Assembly (NCBI GenBank): GCA_002708935.1
Contig: PAPO01000004.1
Location: 90,384 to 123,737 of the forward strand
Direction of reading: 5' to 3'
Length of the DNA stretch: 33,354 bases
Source: Acidimicrobiaceae bacterium
GTDB lineage: Bacteria > Actinomycetota > Acidimicrobiia > Acidimicrobiales > Poriferisodalaceae
Shown here: positions 24,870-33,354 of the stretch, piece after piece
How positions within the stretch are numbered: position 1 is the stretch's first letter
Layout: each line of letters opens with the position of its first letter
The notes under the pieces: model-generated
Seen by the model: the letters and a program-made list of their open reading frames with translations, nothing else
The model's database searches: none
Told to the model about the DNA's origin: nothing
Program-made: the position numbers and the translations under genes

Positions 24870-26531
24870 TCAGCCAGCAGCTATGACGTCGCTGGGATCT
24901 TTAATGTCGGCGGTGAAACGGATGCCCTCATAGTCCTTGGACGCTACGTCGTTAATCGACGCAACATATTTGGGAGTTCCGCCGTTATAAACCATATAGC
25001 GAACTTTCCCAGCTTCGTGGCCTTCGACGTTGCTGTTGTAGCCAGTGAACCAGGATTGGGCTTTGCGCATCAGCATCACTGAATACATTTTGACGACATG
25101 ATCGGTCCAGCGTTTCTCCGCTTCTTCAGTTGCTTCGAGATACTTGAGGTCCCGTTCCCACATGTACTCAAGTAAGTCGGTGCACCAATCCACCCCGTTT
25201 TCGATACCGCGTGGGTAATTCGTCGAAGCGGAACCGCTCTGCGGTCCTGAAGGCATCAACAAGTTGGGGAATCCTGAGACCATCATCCCGAGGAAGGTAG
25301 TGGGGTTATCGAACCATTTTTCTCGAAGAGTGAGCCCGTCACGACCGCGAATGTCGATGTGATCGAACGAACCGGTGATTGCATCGAACCCCGTCGCGTA
25401 CACGATTATGTCGAACTCAAACTCTTGTTCGGTGGTACGTATTCCTTTTTCGGTTATTCGTTCCAGCGGGGTCTCGTTGATGTCAACAAGGTGGACGTTG
25501 TCTCGGTTGTAAGCCTCGAGGTAGCCAGTTTCCATTGGCACTCGTTGAACACCAAAACCATGGTCTTTCGGGATGAGTTTTTCTGCGATGGCTGGGTCGT
25601 CGACTCGGCCTCGTATCCGGTCAGCTATGTAGGCAGACACTTCCGCGTTGGCTTCTTCGTCGGTGAAAATTTCTCGGAAGTTTTTCAACCAAATACTGAA
25701 ACCGGATTCGTCATATAGGCGATCCCAAAGCTCGTAACGCTCTTCTTGGTTGACTTCATAGAAGCCTCGACGGTCTGGTTCATGTTCGAAACCGCCAGGA
25801 GTGCGAGCACATGTTTCGAAGATCTCGTCATAGCGTTCACGTATATCTTCCATTTGTTCGACGCTGATTTCGCTGTTGTTGAGCGGAGCGACCCAATTAG
25901 GTCGTCGCTGGAACACCGTTAGGTCACCGACCTTGTCGGCTATCTCACCGATGACTTGGATCGCTGTTGCGCCTGTGCCGATAATGCCAACGCTTTGATC
26001 GCTGAGGTCAACTTCTTCATGCGGCCACCCATAGGTATGCCACGAGCGTCCCTTGAAGTCTTCTACCCCTTGGATTCGAGGCATCGTCGGTTGGGAAAGT
26101 AAACCTAAGGCAAGTATGAGGACCCGGCAGGTCAGGTCGCGTCCATCAGATACCCGGATTTGCCACAATTCGTTTATTTCGTCGAAGACGGCCGATTCGA
26201 CACGGCAATTGAATTGCATGTGTTCTCGCAAATTGAATTTGTCTGCGACGAAGTTGAGGTACTTAAGATTTTCGGGCTGAGCGGAGAACATTTCTTTCCA
26301 GTGCCACTCGTCGAGAACCTCCCGAGAGAATGAGTAGCCGTAGGTGTAGCTTTCCGAATCGAACCGTGCACCGGGGTAGCGATTGTTGTACCAGGTGCCC
26401 CCTAAATCGGGGTCAGCCTCTAACACGGTCGCCTTGATTCCCATGTCTGTAAGTCTCTTTATTTGATAGATGCCAGCAACGCCTGCACCTACAACAACGA
26501 CTTCATAATCCAATTCAGTGTCATGAATCAT
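24870..26531 (-). CDS. Baeyer-Villiger-type flavin monooxygenase (cyclohexanone monooxygenase-like)
   Basis: VVVVGAGVAGIYQIKRL, BVMO fingerprint FKGRSWHTYGWPH, GTGATAIQVIGEI, NLLMPSGPQS. Confidence 0.92.
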   Translation of the reverse strand: MIHDTELDYEVVVVGAGVAGIYQIKRLTDMGIKATVLEADPDLGGTWYNNRYPGARFDSESYTYGYSFSREVLDEWHWKEMFSAQPENLKYLNFVADKFNLREHMQFNCRVESAVFDEINELWQIRVSDGRDLTCRVLILALGLLSQPTMPRIQGVEDFKGRSWHTYGWPHEEVDLSDQSVGIIGTGATAIQVIGEIADKVGDLTVFQRRPNWVAPLNNSEISVEQMEDIRERYDEIFETCARTPGGFEHEPDRRGFYEVNQEERYELWDRLYDESGFSIWLKNFREIFTDEEANAEVSAYIADRIRGRVDDPAIAEKLIPKDHGFGVQRVPMETGYLEAYNRDNVHLVDINETPLERITEKGIRTTEQEFEFDIIVYATGFDAITGSFDHIDIRGRDGLTLREKWFDNPTTFLGMMVSGFPNLLMPSGPQSGSASTNYPRGIENGVDWCTDLLEYMWERDLKYLEATEEAEKRWTDHVVKMYSVMLMRKAQSWFTGYNSNVEGHEAGKVRYMVYNGGTPKYVASINDVASKDYEGIRFTADIKDPSDVIAAG

Positions 26532-26627
26532 GTCTGAATTCCCTTGCACTTTCGCGTTATGTACTTCTTAATGATACGGCGCTTGGTGCTTGTCTCGCCT
26601 GATTCGTTCAGGGGAAAGCAAATTGTG

Positions 26628-27398
26628 TTATTTCGAGATCAAAAAATGAGTTCCGAAGATCCGAAAATCGTGTTGCGGTGCATCCTCATCAGCGTTGAGT
26701 TCTAGCGCGTAGATACCTTCACCTTTTTCGTTGAGGAACGACTGCAGTTCATGAGCAGTTTCTTGCGAGGAGTCGATCGGTGAAATGAGCTCGATAACAC
26801 CCCCTTTAGGTGGGTGAACTATGCAGGTCAGAACTCCGCGGCCCGTATCGATCTGCGGTGAGTCAGCTGCAAGACCTAATCCATTGGCATATACGTCGGC
26901 TGCCCGGCTTGCGTCGTGAGTCGCAATGAGCACCTTTTGAATACCTGTGTAGTGCGGGGATTCACTCGAGGGGTTTTCTGGTTGCGTTACCGAATCGTCG
27001 GGGTAAATCCTGATCAGCACTCCGTGAGTTGAGCTTGGGTGGATGTCACGCCCACCAGCGCCTCTCATCAGGGGAAGTACTTTGACTCCTTTTTTAAGCA
27101 ATATTTCCGCTTCGGAATTTGGGTCTGCCGATTCGAGCATCATTGCGTAGATGCCTTCGCCTCGTCGATCAAGAAATTTCTGTAGGGCCTGACTCAAAGG
27201 CTCATCAGGGTTCGATGGTGCCATGAGTTCAATATTGCTTCCCCCAGCAGGCTGACACATGCCGACGTGGGCCCCTAGGGACGGGACTGTTTCGGGGGAG
27301 AAATCTAAAACGTGCATTCCCATCTGGTCCCGGAAAGTTGCTAGAGCAGCTTCGAAATCTTTGACTGCGATCGCTATGCGGGGCATTGCTGTAATCAT
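26628..27398 (-). CDS. VOC family (glyoxalase-like) two-module protein
   Basis: Two repeats: ITAMPRIAIAVKDFEAALATFRDQMGMHV...GSNIELMAPSNPDEPLSQALQKFLDRRGEGIYAMMLE and YTGIQKVLIATHDASRAADVYANGLGL...GVIELISP...LNEKGEGIYALELN. Confidence 0.85.
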   Translation of the reverse strand: MITAMPRIAIAVKDFEAALATFRDQMGMHVLDFSPETVPSLGAHVGMCQPAGGSNIELMAPSNPDEPLSQALQKFLDRRGEGIYAMMLESADPNSEAEILLKKGVKVLPLMRGAGGRDIHPSSTHGVLIRIYPDDSVTQPENPSSESPHYTGIQKVLIATHDASRAADVYANGLGLAADSPQIDTGRGVLTCIVHPPKGGVIELISPIDSSQETAHELQSFLNEKGEGIYALELNADEDAPQHDFRIFGTHFLISK

Positions 27399-27621
27399 GA
27401 GTTGTCCTATCTCGCTTATCGAAGACTAAGCGCTTCCCAAGGCCCTCGCTGGGTTAGGTAGAGCGCTGCCGGACCCTTAAGACAAGAGGGCTGACCAGAG
27501 AGGGAGGATCTCGACCCAATCAACTGGGCCCCAGACCTTTAGCGGGAGAGTGTCGCTGAGGGGTGTGAGGGCTGGATTTGTTAAGTTTTCTCGCACATGA
27601 ATCTCACAAAGGTGGAATGTG

Positions 27622-27900
27622 ATGGATCTGCTAATCGTTTTAGAACTCGATCGTTATCGGCAGGCCGGTTACGACGAATGGCGCAAGATTTTCGACGAGG
27701 ACGCGCCAGCACGGGCACAGTTCTCTGAATCAATGATCGCTGGTCCCCTTGACGGTGGCCACGTCGCAATCGTGTGTCACGGCGTGGACATGGAGAAAAT
27801 GGCCGCGTTTATGGGAACCGACGAGTTCGCGGCCCGTACGAGCAGATTCCATGGTCCCCCAACGATCTACCAACTCAACGAAATGACTCCCCCAAGCTAA
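27622..27900 (+). CDS. Hypothetical small protein
   Basis: MDLLIVLELDRYRQAGYDEWRKIFDEDAPARAQFSESMIAGPLDGGHVAIVCHGVDMEKMAAFMGTDEF; SD-like AAAGGTGG before ATG 27622. Confidence 0.65.
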   Translation: MDLLIVLELDRYRQAGYDEWRKIFDEDAPARAQFSESMIAGPLDGGHVAIVCHGVDMEKMAAFMGTDEFAARTSRFHGPPTIYQLNEMTPPS

Positions 27901-27950
27901 CGACCAGTCTCAGCAGCGCGGCACGGGCGGACATATGCCCGCAAAGATGC

Positions 27951-28217
27951 TCAGGTTTGGGAGCTTTCAATTGCGTCAATCAGACTTTGGCCGTTTTTTA
28001 GGACCCATTGGATCTGCCCGTGTTTAGTTTCTGCAGTTACAAGATCGGAAGATCCATTCCGAGAAATTTCTATGTTGATCAGAGCCGCTAAAGGGAGTCG
28101 TCCCTCCCACATTTCAGCCTTCGAAGTGCGGTACACCGCGTCGTCTGTGACTTCGAGACTGACTAACCGGGTAGTTCCAGACCCATCAGTTTCTTTAACA
28201 CGCTGAAATCTCGACAT
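27951..28217 (-). CDS. Hypothetical small protein
   Basis: 88-aa ORF: MSRFQRVKETDGSGTTRLVSLEVTDDAVYRTSKAEMWEGRLPLAALINIEISRNGSSDLVTAETKHGQIQWVLKNGQSLIDAIESSQT. Confidence 0.55.
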   Translation of the reverse strand: MSRFQRVKETDGSGTTRLVSLEVTDDAVYRTSKAEMWEGRLPLAALINIEISRNGSSDLVTAETKHGQIQWVLKNGQSLIDAIESSQT

Positions 28218-28316
28218 GACCTCAGTGTGTCAGAGAGAGGGGCGCCGGTTATTTCAATGCCCAGCGAGAAGCCTACAAATCGTTTGTTGAAGATTTGGAG
28301 AAGGGCTTTGCAGCAG

Positions 28317-28332
28317 TAGCTAGCTAGCTAGC
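28317..28332. repeat. Tetranucleotide microsatellite (TAGC)x4
   Basis: TAGCTAGCTAGCTAGC read directly. Confidence 0.95.
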
Positions 28333-28394
28333 AATGCGTGGAAATCGCTACGTGCGACGAGGCAAACTGTGGTGGGAAGGGGGACGAGCGATCA

Positions 28395-30809
28395 ATGCTT
28401 TCCGCGTACAGGGTTCTAGATGTAACTGACCAACGAGGACATCTGACTGGTTTGATGCTGTCGATGTTGGGTGCTGAAGTCGTCAAGATCGAGCCGCCTG
28501 GAGGGGTAGCCACTCGTAACATGGGTCCGTTTAACGATTCCGGAGTTTCCCTGACTCACCTCGCCTATGACAGGGGAAAAAAGTCGGTTGTTGTTGATCT
28601 TGAATCTGCTGGAGGAAGAGATCTCTTACTTGACTTGGTTGACGGCTCTGATTGTCTCATTGAGTCACAGGGAGCGGGTGCCCTTGACGGTTTAGGGCTG
28701 AGTAGCGAGGTTCTCCTCGCTCGAAATCCCTCTCTGGTCATCGGGACGTTGACTCCGTTTGGGCACACCGGACCCAAAGCCCATTGGCCAGCGACGGATC
28801 TAACCCTTATGGCTTCCGCGTGCACCATGGCCTTCACTGGTGATGTCGACCGCTCCCCTATCCGAGTTTCGGTTCCGCAAGCATTTCATTTTGGCGCTGC
28901 AGTTTTGGCGGGTGGCCTTATCGCTGCCCTCTATGAGCGTGGCCGGTCAGGTCTTGGTCAGGTCGTGGATGTAGCAGCACAGCAAGTGATACCCATCGCT
29001 ACTCAAGCTGGCGTTTTGGCAGAGGCCTGTAATTTCCCTACGCCAATCAGAAGCGGCGGTGGCGCGACCGTGGGGCCAATCAACCTCAGACTCGTTTATC
29101 CCGCTAAAGACGGTTTCGTTTCAATCACACACGTGTTCGGTGATGCCATTGGGCCTGTTACTGCACGCCTAATGGAGTGGGTTTTAGAGGAAGGATTTGT
29201 TTCCCCCCGCATAGCAAATTTGGACTGGGTGAATTTCGCATTGCTGTTGGAGTCAGGAGAAGTCAGCGTCGAAGATTGGGACGCGGCGAAAGATGCTGTT
29301 GCAAGTTGCACTTCTTCCAAAACCAAAGCTGAACTCCTCGAAGTGGCTATGGAGCGTCAACTTTTAATGGCTCCGATCGCTGACGTCGGAGAAGTCCTTG
29401 CTAGCGACCAGCTGCGGAGCCGTAACTATTTCGATCAGATCAAAGTCGGCGAAGAAACGATCACCGCACCAGGGCCTTTCGCCTTAACTAAACAGTCACC
29501 TTTGACTGACGCAACCCATGTAGCGGAGCTTGGTACTGACACCGAGGAGCTCCTTTCGACAACCAGAGGGCCCTCTACGAGCGGTCTCGGTACGCCGTTG
29601 GTATCGCCTCCGCTCGAGGGCGTGAAAGTGGTCGATTTCATGTGGTCGCTGGCAGGACCATTCACGACTCGAGCCCTCGCCGACCTCGGGGCCACCGTCG
29701 TTAAGATCGAGTCGATTCATAAGCCCGACGCTGCCCGCGGTTTCCTTCCAGTTTGGGATAATGAACCGGGTTTGGAGCGTTCCGCGCTTTTCGACACAGC
29801 AAATGCAGGCAAGCTCTCCCTAGCCCTAAACATGAATTCACCCCAAGCTCTCGAAGTGATGCATGACCTCATCGAATGGGCTGACGTACTCTGTGAGTCT
29901 TTCTCACCCGGCAAGCTGTCTTCTTGGGGTCTGAGTTGGGACAGCGTTAACAAAATCAACGCTCGCTTGATCATGCTCTCCACCTGTCTCACAGGACAAT
30001 TTGGACCAACTTCAACCTTCGCCGGCTACGGCAACCTGGGAGCTGCGCTCTCGGGTTTTTATGGACTAGCGGGCTGGCCAGACCGGCCCCCGTCGGGTCC
30101 TTTCGGCGCATACACCGATTACACATCGACTCATTTTATGTTGGCGACTGTTCTCGCTTCTTTGGATCGACAGCGACGTACCGGTCTCGGTGAGTACATC
30201 GACCTGGCCCAAACCGAAGCCGCTCTTCACTTTATTGCTCCAGCATTATTGGAGGCATCAGCTACCAACCACATTGCTTCAGGTATAGGTAACGATGATC
30301 CAGACATGGTCCCCCACGGTGCCTTCCCCTGTTTAGGTGAAGATCAGTGGGTAGCGATCGCTGTAGAAAATGATGAGAAGTGGCAAGACTTATGTCACGT
30401 CATAGGGAGAACCGACCTCGCCGAAGAGGACAGTCTGATGACAGCGGCTGGGCGTCGACTATCGCAAACCGAGATAGATGAGGCCATCCGCGCCTGGACG
30501 TCCACAAGGTCGGCTGCGGAGATTACGGATTCACTAGTTCGAGTCGGGGTTGCCGCTCACCAGATTCAAAGCAGTGCTGAATGTTTATCTGACCCTCAGT
30601 TGAAACACAGAGGTGCCTTTGTGTGGTTAGCACACCCAGATCGCAGATGTGTCGTTGAAAATGCTCGGTTTAAATTATCGAGAAGCGAGCATGGTCCGAA
30701 GGTTCGCGCTCCGTTCTTAGGTGAACATACTTTCGAGATTTTGTCGGATCTTGTGGGTTACAGCAGTGAACGAATCGCGGACCTAGCTGCCGCTGAGGTG
30801 CTGGAATAA
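28395..30809 (+). CDS. Fused tandem CaiB/BaiF (family III) CoA-transferase, paralogue of 15870-18251
   Basis: MLSAYRVLDVTDQRGHLTGLMLSMLGAEVVKIEPPGG and VKVVDFMWSLAGPFTTRALADLGATVVKIES; start ATG 28395 preferred over 28338. Confidence 0.9.
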   Translation: MLSAYRVLDVTDQRGHLTGLMLSMLGAEVVKIEPPGGVATRNMGPFNDSGVSLTHLAYDRGKKSVVVDLESAGGRDLLLDLVDGSDCLIESQGAGALDGLGLSSEVLLARNPSLVIGTLTPFGHTGPKAHWPATDLTLMASACTMAFTGDVDRSPIRVSVPQAFHFGAAVLAGGLIAALYERGRSGLGQVVDVAAQQVIPIATQAGVLAEACNFPTPIRSGGGATVGPINLRLVYPAKDGFVSITHVFGDAIGPVTARLMEWVLEEGFVSPRIANLDWVNFALLLESGEVSVEDWDAAKDAVASCTSSKTKAELLEVAMERQLLMAPIADVGEVLASDQLRSRNYFDQIKVGEETITAPGPFALTKQSPLTDATHVAELGTDTEELLSTTRGPSTSGLGTPLVSPPLEGVKVVDFMWSLAGPFTTRALADLGATVVKIESIHKPDAARGFLPVWDNEPGLERSALFDTANAGKLSLALNMNSPQALEVMHDLIEWADVLCESFSPGKLSSWGLSWDSVNKINARLIMLSTCLTGQFGPTSTFAGYGNLGAALSGFYGLAGWPDRPPSGPFGAYTDYTSTHFMLATVLASLDRQRRTGLGEYIDLAQTEAALHFIAPALLEASATNHIASGIGNDDPDMVPHGAFPCLGEDQWVAIAVENDEKWQDLCHVIGRTDLAEEDSLMTAAGRRLSQTEIDEAIRAWTSTRSAAEITDSLVRVGVAAHQIQSSAECLSDPQLKHRGAFVWLAHPDRRCVVENARFKLSRSEHGPKVRAPFLGEHTFEILSDLVGYSSERIADLAAAEVLE

Positions 30810-30886
30810 TCCACCAGCGGCTGCTCTCTCGCTCACTACCTCCAAAAATATTCAATACTTAATGATTATCAACGAAGGGGACGGCG

Positions 30887-31789
30887 ATGCGTATTGGCTT
30901 CATTGGAGTAGGAAACATGGGTGGCCCGATAGCCACTCATCTCATTTCGGCAGGTCATGAGTTGTTGGTATTTGATCTGAATGATGACGCAACACGTCCA
31001 TTGGCTGAACTAGGCGCAAAGCCTGTTTCTTCGGCCGCTGCGACAGCTGGGGACTCTGAAGCTGTGTTTTTGTCGTTACCGATGCCTCGCGATGTTGAAG
31101 AAGTTGTCTCGGGCGCTGATGGCCTCTTCAGCGTCATGAACCCCGGCCAGACAGTGATCGATCTGAGCACTAGTTCCCCGACGTTGAGCCGTTCTCTTGC
31201 TTTAGAGGGTCAGGAACGCGGGATTGATTTTCTTGATGCTCCAGTGTCAGGGGGCGTCCACGGCGCACGTAAGGGCACTCTGGCTGTCATGGTGGGTGGA
31301 TCTGAAAAAGCATTTAAACGAACCATGCCGCTCTTTGAGTTGTTCGCGGCGAAGGCCGTGAGATGCGGGGATACCGGGGCCGGCAACGTGGTCAAGGCAG
31401 TCAACAACATGTTGGCCTTCGTCAGCATGATGGGCGCTACCGAGGCACTGTTATTAGGGACTAAAGCGGGAGTCGATCCTAAAGTGTTACTTGAAGTCGT
31501 TGAAGCAAGTACCGGCACCAGTTTTGTGTGGAGTAGCGGTACTCGGGCAATTCTTCGCGACCGACTGGCTCCTTCATTTACCAGTGCCTTGGCCTGTAAA
31601 GACATCGGTTTGGCGGTCGACCTTGCTGATGAGCTCGAAGTTCCTGTGCCGATGGGACGCCACACCCGACAACTCTTAGAAACTTACCGGGACAACGGCT
31701 TCGCCGATGAGGACATACTGGCAACCGTCCGAGCCCTTGAAGATGAGGCGAACTTTGTGGTTCGAGGGCTCGCTCCAGATATTCATTAG
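30887..31789 (+). CDS. NAD(P)-dependent oxidoreductase, 3-hydroxyisobutyrate dehydrogenase family
   Basis: MRIGFIGVGNMGGPIATHLISAGHELLVFDLN, FLDAPVSGGVHGARKGTLAVMVGG, GAGNVVKAVNNMLA. Confidence 0.94.
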   Translation: MRIGFIGVGNMGGPIATHLISAGHELLVFDLNDDATRPLAELGAKPVSSAAATAGDSEAVFLSLPMPRDVEEVVSGADGLFSVMNPGQTVIDLSTSSPTLSRSLALEGQERGIDFLDAPVSGGVHGARKGTLAVMVGGSEKAFKRTMPLFELFAAKAVRCGDTGAGNVVKAVNNMLAFVSMMGATEALLLGTKAGVDPKVLLEVVEASTGTSFVWSSGTRAILRDRLAPSFTSALACKDIGLAVDLADELEVPVPMGRHTRQLLETYRDNGFADEDILATVRALEDEANFVVRGLAPDIH

Positions 31790-31792
31790 TTC

Positions 31793-33046
31793 TCAGGAAC
31801 GTTTGGCTTCATTCCACGGTCCCCCGTCGGCTCGCGGTTCTTTAGGCAACCCGAGTACCCGTTCGCCCACAATGTTGCGCAGAATTTCGCTACTACCCGA
31901 ATAGATAGAACCAGGCCGGGCGCCTATGAACGTCGTAACCCAAGCTTGTGACGAAAACGGTGAACCCACATCGTCGACGCCCACCCCTATGGCCGCGTCA
32001 CGTCCCGATGGAGCGGTGGCGTCCATTCCAATCACGTCCATCGCTAATTCGGTGAGCCGGTGATGGTGTTCTGACCACAGGAGCTTGTTCAGAGACGACT
32101 CGGGCCCTTGGCTATATCCACGCATCGAGCGGGCAACTGTCTGCAGGCCCATAAATTTCATTATTTGAGTAGTTGTGTAGGCGGCTGTGAATCGTTGGCG
32201 TATAAGCGGGTCGTCGAGTTTTCCGTAGCTTCGAGCTACCTCTACCAGGCGTTGCCATTCTTCTCCGTATCTAATCCCGTTAGTGGTTGCGTCATCGCCA
32301 CGTTCGTAACCCAAAAGGGTGTTAGCTACAGCCCAACCGTTGTTCACTCCGCCTAAGACATTTTCTTTGACGGTTCGGGCGTCGTTAAAGAACACTTCAT
32401 TGAAGTCGTGATGACCCGAAGCGTTGACAATTGGTCGCACTTCTACCCCGGGCTGATCTACCGGGCACAACAGGAAGGAAATTCCGGCGTGCTTTACAGC
32501 TGATGGCTCGGTGCGGCAGAGCACGAATATCCAGTTTGCGTTGTGACCTTGAGACGTCCATATTTTCTGTCCATTGATGACCCACTCGTCGCCATCCAGT
32601 TCTGCTCGAGTGGCGAGGGACGCCAGATCTGACCCTGAGTTGGGTTCGCTGTAGCCCTGACACCACACGTCGCTTCCGTTGAGAATCCGCGGCAAAAAAT
32701 GACTTTTTTGTTCATCGGTTCCCCATTCGATGATGGTCTGACCAATCATTCCGATCGAGTAATAATCGTTATCGGTCCCGTTGGGTACACCTGCAGCGGC
32801 GAGTTCTTCGGCGAGGACTGCCCGTTCCGTCTGACTTAACCCCGCCCCTCCGTATTCAGTTGGCCAAGCGACTGCTAGCAGTTGTTCTTCAGAGAGAGTT
32901 TTTCTCCAGTTCGCTACAAAAGACTTTCTTTCATCAGGGGTAAAGGCGCCCATGCCATCCCAGTGGTTTGGGAGCTTTTTCTCCAAAAAATCTTTGATCT
33001 CATGTCGGAAGTTCGCTGCTTCACTGCTGTAGTCCTCCACGGTCAT
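31793..33046 (-). CDS. Acyl-CoA dehydrogenase
   Basis: AWPTEYGGAGLSQTERAVLAEELAAAGVP, CQGYSEPNSGSDLASLATRAELDGDEWVINGQKIWTSQGHNANWIFVLCRT, YSGSSEILRNIVGERVLGLP; start ATG 33046 preferred. Confidence 0.95.
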   Translation of the reverse strand: MTVEDYSSEAANFRHEIKDFLEKKLPNHWDGMGAFTPDERKSFVANWRKTLSEEQLLAVAWPTEYGGAGLSQTERAVLAEELAAAGVPNGTDNDYYSIGMIGQTIIEWGTDEQKSHFLPRILNGSDVWCQGYSEPNSGSDLASLATRAELDGDEWVINGQKIWTSQGHNANWIFVLCRTEPSAVKHAGISFLLCPVDQPGVEVRPIVNASGHHDFNEVFFNDARTVKENVLGGVNNGWAVANTLLGYERGDDATTNGIRYGEEWQRLVEVARSYGKLDDPLIRQRFTAAYTTTQIMKFMGLQTVARSMRGYSQGPESSLNKLLWSEHHHRLTELAMDVIGMDATAPSGRDAAIGVGVDDVGSPFSSQAWVTTFIGARPGSIYSGSSEILRNIVGERVLGLPKEPRADGGPWNEAKRS

Positions 33047-33220
33047 TCCTCTTCTATATCGCTGGCGACAAGGCTTCACCTTAGGCAGCGGAGAGGACTT
33101 CTCGCACTCCAAATGACTGAAGTCAGAAAAGTCATGTGAAGTGGCGAGTGGCTGCCTGTGACTGTTACGCGTTCGCGGTTTTGGACGTCGTTAAGGTGCT
33201 GATCGTTCTATTCTCCGGCT

Positions 33221-33354
33221 ATGGACTTTGATTGGCCTGGAGACGACGATCTGAGACGTGTCGAAATTCGACAATGGTTGGTTCAACACAACGGGGATCC
33301 CAGTCAGGAAGCGTTGGCCCGCTCAGGGTATGTTGCTCCTCACTGGCCTAAGCC
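33221..33354 (+). CDS. Acyl-CoA dehydrogenase-like N-terminus, 3' truncated by window
   Basis: Manual translation from ATG 33221: MDFDWPGDDDLRRVEIRQWLVQHNGDPSQEALARSGYVAPHWPK; open to the window edge; absent from the ORF track. Confidence 0.6.
   Translation, partial: MDFDWPGDDDLRRVEIRQWLVQHNGDPSQEALARSGYVAPHWPK

Noticed and set aside
1-33354. CRISPR arrays, prophage/transposon, tRNA or rRNA genes, and selA/selB/selC/selD genes
   Set aside because: No direct-repeat arrays, transposase or phage proteins, cloverleaf-like sequences or Sec-machinery proteins seen. Sec machinery, if present, must lie elsewhere in the genome.

Overview
The window is a gene-dense bacterial catabolic region, probably from an actinobacterium (Acidimicrobiia-like by gene content; inference). 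It has no recognisable rRNA, tRNA, CRISPR array or mobile element. Most genes are small-molecule, fatty-acid-like or terpenoid-like catabolism genes: acyl-CoA dehydrogenases, two Baeyer-Villiger-type flavin monooxygenases, two 3-hydroxyisobutyrate-dehydrogenase-like enzymes, two fused tandem CaiB/BaiF CoA-transferases, thioesterases, a carboxyltransferase, a phosphotriesterase-like hydrolase, a TauD dioxygenase, threonine aldolase, a class III aminotransferase, nitroreductase, VOC and NIPSNAP proteins, YibE/F and a cold-shock protein. The main discovery candidate is at 8720-10207. The ORF track splits this region into two proteins (8720-9382 and 9515-10207), but it reads as one 495-aa linalool dehydratase/isomerase (LinD)-like protein interrupted by a single in-frame TGA at 9380-9382. 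The TGA lies exactly 9 residues after a conserved-looking Cys (C212...U221). That matches the spacing of the two catalytic cysteines of LinD (C171/C180, recalled from the literature). Immediately downstream is a hairpin with a 5-bp perfect stem and a GGUCU apical loop beginning 18 nt after the TGA, as expected for a bacterial SECIS element. I propose an undescribed selenocysteine-containing LinD-family enzyme in a tightly packed operon (HIBADH - acyl-CoA dehydrogenase - Sec-LinD - phosphotriesterase/lactonase-like - FlK-like thioesterase), divergent from a Baeyer-Villiger monooxygenase that is preceded by an unlisted 58-aa small ORF.
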